From NCBI GenBank assembly GCA_963702695.1, contig CAVPDS010000013.1:1-64000 (forward strand): a stretch of 64,000 nucleotides of DNA, in the 5' to 3' direction. This document shows positions 32,735 through 42,291 of this stretch, piece by piece (position 1 is the first letter of the stretch; the number at the start of each line of letters is the position of its first letter). A program made the position numbers and the translations under genes. The stretch is from VAZQ01 sp963702695. GTDB taxonomy: Bacteria > Pseudomonadota > Alphaproteobacteria > Rhizobiales > Xanthobacteraceae. The notes beneath the pieces are model-generated. The model saw only the letters and a program-made list of their open reading frames with translations, made no database searches and was not told where the DNA came from.

Positions 32735-33763
32735 TTAATCCCGCAAAAGCTTGTTCAACGCTGACACTGTCGATGCTGGCAAGTTCATCGTTTCGCGGGC
32801 AATTGCGTCCATCTCATCGCCGCCTGCCGGATCGATCAGCAAGTTACGCTTCTCTGTGGCTGCGAGGAATTCTGGATCTTTGAGCATCGCCTGGAAGGCG
32901 GTCCGTAACGCCGCGAGCCGTTCTGGCGGCACGCCCGGGGTGATGATAATCGAGCGGCCGATTTCGCCCGCGCCGGCGATCACGCGCGCGACCTGGCGAC
33001 CTTCGTCATTGAGCATGAGATCAAGCACCGTGGGAACGTGCTCGAGCAGATGAAAGCGCTTGAGCGCATTCTGGTACAGGATCGTCACTGCCTTGTCGCG
33101 CACCCAGGCGGGGCGAGACGCCAGGACGGCTGGCAGCGAATAGGAGCCGTTGACATCGATTTCGCCGCGCTCGGCGGCGAGCTGGACCTCCGCCGAGCCG
33201 GAATAGCCGCGGATGATCTTCAATTTAGCGCCGCCATAGGCGTTGAGTGTCTTGGCGTAGACCACTGACATCGAACCGCTTTGATCGGCGCCGAGCACGA
33301 CCTCGCGCCGGCGTGCTTCCTCAAAGGAAGCAATTCCGGCTTTCGGGAGTGCGACCGCGATGTCGATGTTGGAGGTCAGGCGGCCCACATAATTGAAGCG
33401 GGCGACGTTCATCTTGTTCTTGTCGTTGACAATGGTTGCAAGCGCCATCTGCTGCATGACGCTGCCGAGCTGGGTGCCGTCCTGCGGCGCGAGTTGGTAT
33501 AGATACTCAATTGCCTTGAGGCTGCCGCCACCGGGCATGTTCACGGGGATGATGATCGGATTGCCGGGGATGTGGCGGCCCAAAAATTCCGCTGCGAGGC
33601 GGCCATAGACGTCATAACCGCCGCCGGGCCCATAGCCTATGACCATGCGAAGGGTCTTGCCCTTGTAGAAGTCGGCAATCGATTCCGCCTGAACATTCGC
33701 GGCCAAAGTCAGGAGCCCGGCGACCAACGCCAATCGGCATGACATCTGCAGCACGAACCGCAT
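32735..33763 (-). CDS. TctC/Bug-family solute-binding protein
   Basis: A 342-aa periplasmic protein with signal peptide LALVAGLLTLAANVQA. It belongs to the FYKGK subtype: IADFYKGKTLRMVIGYGPGG, then YDVYGRLAAEFLGRHIPGNP. The C-terminal part has TPGVPPERLAALRTAFQAML. It is close in type to 37391-38416. The start at 33763 (MRFVLQMSC) lies four bases after the aldolase stop at 33768, so the two are co-transcribed and co-translated. A longer frame reading into the aldolase gene is not a real start. Confidence 0.92.
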   Translation of the reverse strand: MRFVLQMSCRLALVAGLLTLAANVQAESIADFYKGKTLRMVIGYGPGGGYDVYGRLAAEFLGRHIPGNPIIIPVNMPGGGSLKAIEYLYQLAPQDGTQLGSVMQQMALATIVNDKNKMNVARFNYVGRLTSNIDIAVALPKAGIASFEEARRREVVLGADQSGSMSVVYAKTLNAYGGAKLKIIRGYSGSAEVQLAAERGEIDVNGSYSLPAVLASRPAWVRDKAVTILYQNALKRFHLLEHVPTVLDLMLNDEGRQVARVIAGAGEIGRSIIITPGVPPERLAALRTAFQAMLKDPEFLAATEKRNLLIDPAGGDEMDAIARETMNLPASTVSALNKLLRD

Positions 33764-33767
33764 GGCG

Positions 33768-34508
33768 TCACGGCGCTCCAATCTGTTTCTTCCATGTCGC
33801 CCAGGGACGGTCGACATTCTGGGCCTTGAGCTGCTCATGCTCGTTGAGGAAGTTGATCGGCCCCCCGAGCATCGTCGCCTGCAGCTGCAGCTTGGCATTA
33901 ACCTCGGTATAGATTGCGCGAAACACGGCGGTCTTGAGGTCTGGACCTGCTACGGCATTGCCGTGGCCCCGCATCAACACCACCGAACCTTTGCCGAGCG
34001 CCTCGGCAAGGGATTTTCCGAGTTCGTTCGTGAGCACCAGCATGTTGTTCTGCTCACCGGAGAACTGCCGGATTTCCCACACCGGCACCCCCTGCCCGAG
34101 AAAATGCCCGTTATGGAAAATGGCGCGCAGTGGCTTCTCGGTCACACTGAAGGGAATGATGGTTGGTGAATGGCTGTGGACCACGGCATTCACGTCCGGA
34201 CGCACCTTGTAGATCTCGCCATGGATGAAGCGCTCGCGATAAGCCGGGCGGCCATTCGCATCGATCGCGTTGCTGTCAAGATCGAAGGTGATGAGATCGC
34301 CGACCGTCACGTCGCGCGGAGCAATCGCCTGCATCTGGAGATAGCGTTCGGGGTTGCGCGGGTCGCGAATGCTGACATGGCCGAACGAATTGAGGACGCC
34401 ATTCTCCGCGAGTATGTGGTTCGCGGCGACCAAGTCGCGAGCGATTGCAGGATCAAGATCGTCATAACCCGGTATGAGCTTGGCCCCATCCGCGTATGGC
34501 TCAGCCAT
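33768..34508 (-). CDS. class II aldolase/adducin-family protein
   Basis: A 246-aa cytoplasmic protein of the araD/fucA-like fold. Marks: AANHILAENGVLNSFGHVSI, FIHGEIYKVRPDVNAVVHSH (Zn ligands His and His-x-His region), and LMRGHGNAVAGPDL (third His). Family members cleave or epimerise sugar phosphates or act as decarboxylases. The start at 34508 has GCGAGGAC in front; a TTG/ATG-extended version is less likely. It is followed four bases later by a TctC gene, pairing the enzyme with uptake. Confidence 0.88.
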   Translation of the reverse strand: MAEPYADGAKLIPGYDDLDPAIARDLVAANHILAENGVLNSFGHVSIRDPRNPERYLQMQAIAPRDVTVGDLITFDLDSNAIDANGRPAYRERFIHGEIYKVRPDVNAVVHSHSPTIIPFSVTEKPLRAIFHNGHFLGQGVPVWEIRQFSGEQNNMLVLTNELGKSLAEALGKGSVVLMRGHGNAVAGPDLKTAVFRAIYTEVNAKLQLQATMLGGPINFLNEHEQLKAQNVDRPWATWKKQIGAP

Positions 34509-34605
34509 CGGTCCTCGCATTATTTTTTTCTGGCTGCACTGGTAGGGTGTCCCGAGAGCGAGTGCAAGACTTCGCAGCAACAGGCCGCCGCATTTCGATG
34601 GAGGC

Positions 34606-35505
34606 TCAACGAGAGATTGAAGTCGCCAGGAAAGTGATGAAATCGGCAGTCTTCGCAGGCAGACGTTTTACCTTTGAGTAATATGCGCACATTCGTTCGG
34701 GCGAAAGTGAAACCTCTTTTAATATCACGTCGAGCTTTCTCTCCGCGATTTCCGTGTTCACCGCATGCAGCGGCACTCTAATGATTCCACAGCCTTTGAG
34801 AGCCATTTGGATGAGCACGGTATTGTCGTTGGACGACAGTGATCCTTTCACCTCGACCAGTAGTCGACGGGAGGAATTTTGAAACGGCCAGCTTTTCGGT
34901 CCCGAATATAGGTCAGCGAGACAGTTGTGTTCGCGTAGATCTTGCGGCGCTTTCGGTCGGCCGAACCTTCGAAAGTAGTCGGGCGAGGCGCAAATCACCT
35001 GCGGGATTACACCGAGATCGCGAGCAACAACACCCGGGAGGGATGGCTTTTGACTGCTCACAATGACGTCAAATCCGTCTTCTGCCGAGATGAAGCTGTC
35101 AGGTACGACAGAAAGGTGAACGCGGACGCCAAGGCGCTTCTTTGCGAACTTGATCGTCGCAGGCGCGAGAATGAATCGAGCGTAGTCGCTCGTGGCTTGA
35201 ACACGCAATGTGCCGAACGGTCCGGTCTCCGTATTTCTCCTCTCTGTGACATAGTCGTCTAGTTTTTCGAGCATCTCAAGGCAGTGCTGAAACAGTCCCT
35301 CACCTGCGTCTGTTAGTACAAGCCCATGCGTCGAACGATTGACAAGGCTAAAACCCAATGACTCCTCCAGCTCCTTCATCCGTTTACTAATGACTGATGG
35401 CCTTGTGCGCAGTTCCGCAGCAGCTTTGGTAAAGCTCCGGCGCTGTGCAACCCGCACGAACGTGTTGAGCTTATTCAGGTCCCTCAGCGCGGCGGTAAAA
35501 GACAT
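34606..35505 (-). CDS. LysR-family transcriptional regulator
   Basis: A 299-aa regulator. The N-terminal helix-turn-helix is LNKLNTFVRVAQRRSFTKAA with RPSVISKRMKELEESLG. The effector domain starts at TLRVQATSDYARFILAP. The start at 35505 is preferred; an in-frame ATG at 35559 adds 18 residues. It lies on the same strand as the aldolase-TctC pair and 97 bp upstream of it, so it may control that pair, although LysR regulators are more often divergent. A remnant IS3 transposase lies upstream. Confidence 0.9.
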   Translation of the reverse strand: MSFTAALRDLNKLNTFVRVAQRRSFTKAAAELRTRPSVISKRMKELEESLGFSLVNRSTHGLVLTDAGEGLFQHCLEMLEKLDDYVTERRNTETGPFGTLRVQATSDYARFILAPATIKFAKKRLGVRVHLSVVPDSFISAEDGFDVIVSSQKPSLPGVVARDLGVIPQVICASPDYFRRFGRPKAPQDLREHNCLADLYSGPKSWPFQNSSRRLLVEVKGSLSSNDNTVLIQMALKGCGIIRVPLHAVNTEIAERKLDVILKEVSLSPERMCAYYSKVKRLPAKTADFITFLATSISR

Positions 35506-35689
35506 CTCTCTATCCAATAGAACTGGTCTAAGGAAGTTCAGATTCAAGTTCAGAGGCATGGTCGTCAAGCGGTGAAGCACGATCCGGATTATGGTGCGTG
35601 CGGATTGAGAGGTCGAGCTTGGATTCCGCTCGGAATTGGCACTTGTCGACCGCCCACCAGAGCGTAGCGGCGGCGTTGCCCTGACACGG

Positions 35690-36175
35690 CGCCGCCGCGC
35701 GTCCAGCGGGATGCAGCGTTGCGCGTGGAGATTCGGCGCGTGTTCGATGAGAACTTCCAAGTCTACGGTGTCCGCAAGGTCTGGCGTCAGTTGGTGCGAG
35801 AGGGCGAAGATGTGGCCCGCTGCACGGTGGCCCGGCTGATGCGCAGAATGGGCTTGCAGGGCGTCATTCGCGGAAGACGCGTGAGGACGACGATCAGCGA
35901 CAAGGCCGCGCCATGCCCGCTAGACCGCGTGAACCGCCAGTTCCGGGCGCCGCGCCCGAACGTGCTGTGGGTCTCGGACTTTACATACGTCGCCACCTGG
36001 GCGGGCTTCGTCTACGTGGCGTTCGTCATCGACGCCTACGCTCGCCGTATTGTCGGCTGGAGGGTCAGCCGCTCGGCTCACGCCGGCTTTGTTCTCGACG
36101 CCTTGGAGCAGGCGCTTCATGACCGCAGGCCGGTGTCCGGCAGCGGGCTCGTCCATCACAGCGATCGCGGTGGCC
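35690..36175 (+). pseudogene. IS3-family transposase (orfB), truncated
   Basis: Marks of IS3 orfB: VYGVRKVWRQLVREGEDVAR, ARLMRRMGLQGVIRGR, the first Asp in VLWVSDFTYVATW, and the second in GLVHHSDRGG. The final Glu domain is missing and the frame runs into unrelated residues. The N-terminal start is also lost. Terminal inverted repeats were not found. Confidence 0.8.
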
Positions 36176-36328
36176 GCAAGGCGCCGAGAACATGCTGCAG
36201 GACGCTAATTCAGGAACAACAGTTGTTCCGAGATTTGAGCTACCGAGCAAATCCATCCGGCTGTAGGATGGCCTCTTAACCTAGGAAGCGGATCTGCCAT
36301 CCGTTCCAGGCACGTGAGGGATACGCCC

Positions 36329-37189
36329 ATGCTTAAGGAATACCACTACGACCATCTGATCCGCTGGCCGCGCGGCGAGCGCGCCGCCGTCTTCTTGACC
36401 TTCGACTTCCAGGGCGGCGAAGACGTGAAGCCGGACAAGAACGGCTTCCTTAATTACGAAATGTGGAGTCAGGGAGAGTATGGTCCCCACCACGCCATCT
36501 ACCGGCTGCTGCGGATTTTGAAGGAAGAGAACATCAAGGCGACCTTCCTGACTTGCGGAGCCATCGCGGAGCGCTTCCCGGAGGCGGTGCAGGCCATCCT
36601 CGATCACGGTCATGTGGTGGAAGGGCACGGCTACAATCACGAGATCGCCCGCTACCTGCCTCGCGACCAGGAAGATCAGGTGATGAAGAAGACCATCGCC
36701 ATGATCCAGAAGCGCACGGGCCGACGGCCCTATGGCTGGCGCTCTTGTACGCAGAGCACGAACACTCTCGAACTGCTGATCGAGAATGGCTTTACATTCA
36801 ACACCAATAGCTTCCACAACGAGTTCCCGTACCTTTGGGAAAACAACGGCAAAGTGCTGGTCGAGTTGCCGCGGCAGCCATTTGGCGACGGCACCCTGTT
36901 CGGCCACCGGCACGGCGAATACGGCAACCCGTTCCACGGGCTTGAGACCTGGAAAGCCTATTTCGACGAACTCTATGCCGAATCCGCTGAGCGCCCGGGC
37001 TATGTCCCGTTCACGATGCATCCTTACATCATCGGCCGGCCCGGCCGTACGCTAGCGTTGCGTGGGATCATTCAGCACATGAAGAAGGCCGGAAATCTTT
37101 GGTTCCCCACCGGCATCGAGCTGGCCGAGTGGTGCCTCAACGACGTGTTCCAGGCCGAGTGCCAGAAGCTGCGCGCTTCCGCCGGCTAG
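36329..37189 (+). CDS. polysaccharide deacetylase-family protein (PuuE/NodB-like)
   Basis: A 286-aa NodB-homology enzyme without signal peptide. Motif 1 is FLTFDFQGGEDV (Asp residues), motif 2 is VEGHGYNHEIARYL (His ligands), and ATFLTCGAIAERFPEAV follows the fold. The C-terminal HPYIIGRPGR is like PuuE-type amidases or allantoinases. Cytoplasmic members usually act on small amides rather than polysaccharide. The start at 36329 has GAGGG in front; a GTG at 36314 is in frame. It is followed 201 bp later by a TctC gene on the same strand. Confidence 0.88.
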   Translation: MLKEYHYDHLIRWPRGERAAVFLTFDFQGGEDVKPDKNGFLNYEMWSQGEYGPHHAIYRLLRILKEENIKATFLTCGAIAERFPEAVQAILDHGHVVEGHGYNHEIARYLPRDQEDQVMKKTIAMIQKRTGRRPYGWRSCTQSTNTLELLIENGFTFNTNSFHNEFPYLWENNGKVLVELPRQPFGDGTLFGHRHGEYGNPFHGLETWKAYFDELYAESAERPGYVPFTMHPYIIGRPGRTLALRGIIQHMKKAGNLWFPTGIELAEWCLNDVFQAECQKLRASAG

Positions 37190-37390
37190 CACGAATGACG
37201 GTGCGGCATCGCGCGCCAGTCATCGGCAGGACGACGAGAGTGGCCGGCGCGGCCGTGCGCCGGTCGTCTCCTTGTTTCGCTCATGCGGCCGATTGCCCGA
37301 GGGCACGACACGAGAAGATCCCGCTGTTGTTGGCCGGGGGCTCAAAGAAGCACGCGCACCTTATAATATAATACACGACGGGGAAGTACG

Positions 37391-38416
37391 ATGCGTAAAA
37401 CAATAATGCTCGGTGCCGCCTTCGCCATAGTTGCCGGCATGCTGTCTCCTGCCAGGCCTGCGCAGGCGCAATCGGCCGCGGATTTCTATCGCGGCAAGAC
37501 CTTGCGAATGCTGATCGGCTACGGACCGGGTGGCGGCTACGACATCTACGGTCGGCTGGTTGCAGAATTTCTGCCGCGGCATCTGCCAGGCAATCCGACG
37601 ATCATCACGCAGAACATGCCAGGGGCGGGGAGCTTCGTGGCAGCAAAATATATGTATGAGGTCGCGCCCAAGGACGGCACGGTGTTCGGCAGTCTCGCCC
37701 AGACACTGGCGCTCGACAGCATGACCAATACCAACGCCAAAGTCGATGTGGCGAAAATGCCCTATATCGGCCGCGTGGTGACCAACATCGATACCGGTGC
37801 GGCGCTGCCAAGGGCGGGCATCAAGTCGTTCGAAGACGTCCGGGCGAAGGAGTACACGGTCGGGGCGTCCGGCGGCGGCTCCACGACGGTTTTGTTTCCA
37901 ACGGCGCTCAAGACGTATGCTGGGGCGAAGTTCAAGCTTGTTCGCGGTTATAGCGGCTCGAACGACATTTTGCTTGCGATGGAAAGAGGTGAGGTCGATA
38001 TCGTCGGTGCCTACGGCCTTCCCGGCATTCTGGTGAGCCATCCCGGCTGGATACACCGCGGTGAAGCAACGATCCTTTATCAGGCCTCGCTAAAACGGCA
38101 TCGCCTCCTGCCCAACGTACCGACGCTTCCGGAGCTTGCGCAGTCTGACGAAGGGCGTGAGGTGCTGCTCGCCGCGGCCAGCACCGGTGAAATCGGTCGC
38201 TCTATTCTAACGACGCCGGGCGTACCATCGGAAAGGCTTACGGCGCTGCGCACCGCCTTTCAAGCCATGCTCAACGATCCGGCGTTTCTCGCGGCCTGCG
38301 AGAAACGAAACCTCATGGTCGATGGTGCCGCCGGGGAAGAGATCGATCAAATCGTCCGTGAGACGCTACAGTTGCCGCAGGCGGTGGCCGAGAAAATCGG
38401 CCAAATGATGCAATAG
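37391..38416 (+). CDS. TctC/Bug-family solute-binding protein
   Basis: A 341-aa periplasmic protein. The signal peptide ends at AQAQ. Marks: AADFYRGKTLRMLIGYGPGG, then YDIYGRLVAEFLPRHLPGNP, then MPGAGS. The C-terminal part has TPGVPSERLTALRTAFQAML. It is the closest in the window to 32735-33763. A TATAAT-like stretch (near 37360) precedes the gene. Membrane partners are absent. Confidence 0.92.
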   Translation: MRKTIMLGAAFAIVAGMLSPARPAQAQSAADFYRGKTLRMLIGYGPGGGYDIYGRLVAEFLPRHLPGNPTIITQNMPGAGSFVAAKYMYEVAPKDGTVFGSLAQTLALDSMTNTNAKVDVAKMPYIGRVVTNIDTGAALPRAGIKSFEDVRAKEYTVGASGGGSTTVLFPTALKTYAGAKFKLVRGYSGSNDILLAMERGEVDIVGAYGLPGILVSHPGWIHRGEATILYQASLKRHRLLPNVPTLPELAQSDEGREVLLAAASTGEIGRSILTTPGVPSERLTALRTAFQAMLNDPAFLAACEKRNLMVDGAAGEEIDQIVRETLQLPQAVAEKIGQMMQ

Positions 38417-38814
38417 CCGCTTGCCGGGCGCGCACACCTTGGATCGGCTTGCCCGGCCATCGGGCGGACAAAAGGTGTGGGTCCCAGCCAAGAGTTCGGC
38501 ATGACAGCGGAGTGAATGGCGCAAAGCGCACGAATCCGCGCCAAGTCATCGACGATCGCAGTCGGGCCACGACGACTTTTCGGCAGAGCACCATTTGCCG
38601 GTCTGATAATGTTATAATGGATTGGAATTCCCCATTTTGCGGGGTTTTCGTCATTTAGATTACGGACAGGTCCGCGGGTGCGGCATGCTGCACTTGTGAG
38701 TGCGTTCGTCGCGAGGATGGGCTAGACTTCGCACAACACGGAACGCGACGGTTGCTTGGCGTGGCTTGCGAAAGGTTGCGCGTGTGACCGCTGCCTGAGC
38801 AGGGGAAGAGTAAG
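38417..38814. other. gene-free stretch upstream of the giant gene
   Basis: No supported gene. It has a TATAAT (38611-38616) and a weak hairpin, CCCC-attttgc-GGGG followed by TTTT, near 38628-38646. The promoter of the giant gene probably lies within. Confidence 0.4.
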
Positions 38815-41800
38815 ATGGCGAAGTTTGTCCTCACTTCGGGGCAAGATAATTTTTTTGGGGCGTCCAACCAGTACAACATTTTCTATTTCTCACCGTCGAC
38901 GTTGCAGGCGAGTGATGTGGTCGCTGGCGGGGCGACCGGTACGTTCACGGATGTCGGCGTACTGACTGGACCCGGGACCGTATCGGCGTCGCAGTTTGCC
39001 GGCGTGAGCGGACTCGAAGAGCTGCGGCTTTCCGGCGGCGGGAACGCGGTGACGCTTCCGGACGCCTTGCTGGCGGGTTCGAGCACGGGCTATTTCACGG
39101 TTTGGGACGGTGCGGCCAGCGACTGGAGCATCGTCGGGATGGGCGACGACAACGGCGACGGCCAGGCCGACCTGTTGTGGCGCAGGACCGACGGCACGGT
39201 AGCCCTCACCACCACCACAGGCATCGGTCTGAATGCGTTCTCATCGCCCAACGAGGCGCTTGGAGCGAATTGGATCCCGGTCGGGCTTGACTGGCATCTG
39301 GTCGCGAACGTCGACGTCAACGGCGACGGGCGCGCCGACCTTGTGTGGCGCGACGACGATGGCTCGGTCGCGGTGTGGACGCTCAACGGCACCCAATTGC
39401 AGGCGACGGCCGTGGTCGGCACGGCGGGCGCCGATTGGCACATTACCGGCGTGGCCGATTTCAACGGCGACGGCAGCAACGATCTGTTGTGGCGCAACGA
39501 CGACGGGTCGGTAGCGGTCTGGACGCTCAATGGCACCCAGTTGCAATCGGCGGCCGTGGTGGGGACCGCGACGACGGACTGGCACATCGTCGCCGTGGGT
39601 GATTTCAGCAGCGACGGGCGGGCCGACATCCTGTGGCGCGACGACGATGGCACGGTTGCGATTTGGACCTTGAACGGCACCCAGCTCCTCTCGGCCGGCG
39701 TGGTCGCCGCTGCGGGTCTAGATTGGCACATCGCGGCGACCGCCGATTTCAGTGGCGACGGCCGCCCCGACATCCTGTGGCGCAACGACGATGGCACGGT
39801 TGCGATCTGGCAGGTCAACGGCGCGCAGCTGCAATCAGCCGGGCTGGTCACGGCCGGGTGGACGCCGGTCCTAGACCCGGCCGCAAGCTGGCACATTGCC
39901 GGCACTGCCGACTTCAACGGGGACGGCCACGCCGACATCCTGTGGCGCAACGACGACGGCTCGGTCGCGATCTGGACGATGAACGGCAACCAGGTTCTCA
40001 CGGCTGTCCAGATCGCCGTTCCGGGCAACGATTGGCACATCACCGGCACCAGCGATTTCAATGGCGACGGCCGCGCCGACATCCTGTGGCGCAACGACGA
40101 CGGCTCGGTGGCCGTCTGGCTGATGAACGGCAACGTGCTGCAGTCGGTTCAGCTCACGCCGGCGGGCGGCAACGACACGATCGACGCTTCGGCCGCCGCC
40201 GCCGGCCACGCCGTGCACTTCTATATCGGCAGCGGCAGCGACGCCGTCGTGGGCGGCGCCGGCGACGACCAGATCTTCACCCCGAACACGAACTTCGCCT
40301 CGATCGACGGCGGCGGCGGCAACGACCGGCTCACGCTCACCACGCCGGGCCAGGTGTTCAACCTCACCGCCGAGGACGCCAAGATCCAAAATATCGAGGT
40401 GTTGTGGCTGGCGGACACCGCCAACACCGACGTCACGCTGGCGGGCAGCGACATCGCGCAAGTCTCCGCGAGCGCGCGCTATCTCTACATCGTCGGCGGC
40501 GCCGATGATCATGTGCACGCCGGGGTCAACTGGGGCGTGGCGGCGCTCAACGTCACCAATGCGGCGATCGCGCCGGGACACACCTTCACCGATTATCAGT
40601 ACGTCGACGGTTCGCATCTGTTCGTCGACAACGCGATCACGCTCGACATCGTGGCCGGCCCGACCATTCCGGTCGATTCGAATCCGACTGGCAACAGCGT
40701 GATCGAAGGTGCTGCCACCGGCACGCCGGTCGGCATCACGGCCTTCTCGACCGATGCCAGCGGCAATCCAGTGGTCTATTCGCTGAGCGATGACGCCAGC
40801 GGCCGTTTCGCGATCAATTCGGCGACCGGCCAAGTCACGGTCGGCCCCAATGCGAGCCTGATCAACTTCGAGACCGCGCCGAACCAGGCCTATTCGATCA
40901 CGGTGCAGTCCAGTTCGCCGCCCAGCTTCGGGTTCAGCCAGCAGACCTTCTCCATCAGCGTCGGCGACGTCGCACCCGGCACGCCGTTCGACAGCGACGC
41001 CGCGACCAACACGGTGGCTGAAGGCACCGGCACAGCCATTCCGATCGGCGTGACGATCCAGGCGCCCGACGTCAACGGCGGGCCGCTGACATATTCATTC
41101 GCCGACCTGGGCGGCGGCGTGATCGGCGACGGCGGCGGCCGGTTCCAGATCAATTCCACCACCGGCGAGGTGAGCGTCAGCGCATTCGGTGCGACCAACA
41201 TCGACTATGAAACCGCGCCGGGCCATGCCTACAGCATCACGGTGCAGGCGACCGACGGCCTGCTCACGTCGGTCACGCAGACGTTCTCGATCGCGGTGTC
41301 GAACGTGGCTCCCTCGACCCCGGTCGACGGCGATTTGGGCACTGCGGACAGCGTGCTCGAAGGCGCCGCGATCGGCGCCTACACCGGGCTCACCGCCTCC
41401 TCGACCGATCCCAACAGTCCGGGCAGCGCGGTCAGCTATTTGCTGACCGACGACGCCGGCGGCCGCTTCGCCATCAATTCGGTGACCGGTGCCGTGGCGA
41501 TCGGCGCCAACGCGAGCCAGATCGATTACGAGACCGCGCCCGGCCACGCCTACAACATCACGGTGGCGGCGAGCGACGGCACCACCTCGACCTCGCAAAC
41601 CTTCTCGATCGCGGTGGCGAACGCCAATCCGTCGACACCCATCGACAGCGATGGTGGTACGGCTGACACGGTGACGGAGGGTGTCGGATCAGGCGTCTAT
41701 ACCGGCCTCACCGCATCATCGACCGATCCCAACAGCCTGGCGAGCCAGGTCACGTACTCGTTGACCGATGACGCCGACGGCCGCTTCTCCATCAATTCGA

Positions 41801-42291
41801 CGACGGGTGTCGTCAACACCGGGCCGAGCGCGAGCCTCATCGACTTCGAGACCGCGCCCGGCCATGCCTACAACATCACCGTCCAGGCCTCCGACGGCAA
41901 TGGCGGCTCTAGCTCGCAGACCTTCGCGATCACGGTCGCCGATGTGGCGCCGGGGAACTGGTCCGATGCCAACGCGGGCATCAACACGGTCGTCGAAAAC
42001 GCCAGCATCGACACGCCCGTCGGCATCACAGCGCATGCCGACGACGTCAACGGCGGCACCGTTACCTATTCGTTCGCGTCCTTGGCGGACAGCGCGAACG
42101 GGGCCTTCAAGATCGATCCGACGTCCGGCGTGGTCTCGGTCGCCGACAACACCAAGGTCGATTTCGAGTTCGAGCGGCGGCAGTTACAACATTCTGGTCA
42201 CCGGCTCGACGGTCGGCGGCACGGTGACCTCGACCCAAAGCTTCACCATCAACGTCACCGATGTCCCACCGTCGACACCGGTCGACAATGA
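38815..42291 (+). CDS. giant FG-GAP/cadherin-like protein, N-terminal piece
   Basis: 1,158 codons, of which about 1,120 are meaningful. The N-terminus (MAKFVLTSGQDNFFG) has no classical signal peptide, as in type I secreted RTX proteins. Residues about 100-455 hold seven FG-GAP/VCBS-type repeats of 50-58 residues (pattern DxNGDGxxDxLWRxDDG), enough for a seven-bladed calcium-binding propeller. Then comes a short RTX-like stretch (GSDAVVGGAGDDQIF, about 475) and five cadherin-like repeats (about 620-1120; pattern TDDAxGRFxINSxTGxV). An extra T near 42168 shifts the frame, after which the frame reads unrelated residues. The natural protein continues in the next frame. Confidence 0.9.
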   Translation: MAKFVLTSGQDNFFGASNQYNIFYFSPSTLQASDVVAGGATGTFTDVGVLTGPGTVSASQFAGVSGLEELRLSGGGNAVTLPDALLAGSSTGYFTVWDGAASDWSIVGMGDDNGDGQADLLWRRTDGTVALTTTTGIGLNAFSSPNEALGANWIPVGLDWHLVANVDVNGDGRADLVWRDDDGSVAVWTLNGTQLQATAVVGTAGADWHITGVADFNGDGSNDLLWRNDDGSVAVWTLNGTQLQSAAVVGTATTDWHIVAVGDFSSDGRADILWRDDDGTVAIWTLNGTQLLSAGVVAAAGLDWHIAATADFSGDGRPDILWRNDDGTVAIWQVNGAQLQSAGLVTAGWTPVLDPAASWHIAGTADFNGDGHADILWRNDDGSVAIWTMNGNQVLTAVQIAVPGNDWHITGTSDFNGDGRADILWRNDDGSVAVWLMNGNVLQSVQLTPAGGNDTIDASAAAAGHAVHFYIGSGSDAVVGGAGDDQIFTPNTNFASIDGGGGNDRLTLTTPGQVFNLTAEDAKIQNIEVLWLADTANTDVTLAGSDIAQVSASARYLYIVGGADDHVHAGVNWGVAALNVTNAAIAPGHTFTDYQYVDGSHLFVDNAITLDIVAGPTIPVDSNPTGNSVIEGAATGTPVGITAFSTDASGNPVVYSLSDDASGRFAINSATGQVTVGPNASLINFETAPNQAYSITVQSSSPPSFGFSQQTFSISVGDVAPGTPFDSDAATNTVAEGTGTAIPIGVTIQAPDVNGGPLTYSFADLGGGVIGDGGGRFQINSTTGEVSVSAFGATNIDYETAPGHAYSITVQATDGLLTSVTQTFSIAVSNVAPSTPVDGDLGTADSVLEGAAIGAYTGLTASSTDPNSPGSAVSYLLTDDAGGRFAINSVTGAVAIGANASQIDYETAPGHAYNITVAASDGTTSTSQTFSIAVANANPSTPIDSDGGTADTVTEGVGSGVYTGLTASSTDPNSLASQVTYSLTDDADGRFSINSTTGVVNTGPSASLIDFETAPGHAYNITVQASDGNGGSSSQTFAITVADVAPGNWSDANAGINTVVENASIDTPVGITAHADDVNGGTVTYSFASLADSANGAFKIDPTSGVVSVADNTKVDFEFERRQLQHSGHRLDGRRHGDLDPKLHHQRHRCPTVDTGRQ

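Noticed and set aside
32763..33898. Longer N-terminus for the minus-strand TctC gene
   Set aside because: The extra 45 codons overlap the aldolase gene in another frame and are Ser/Arg-rich; the signal peptide fixes the start at 33763.
39120..42160. Regularly spaced repeats that might suggest a CRISPR array
   Set aside because: The repeats are 170-300 bp apart, coding, and translate to FG-GAP and cadherin-like units; no short palindromic repeats with unique spacers occur.
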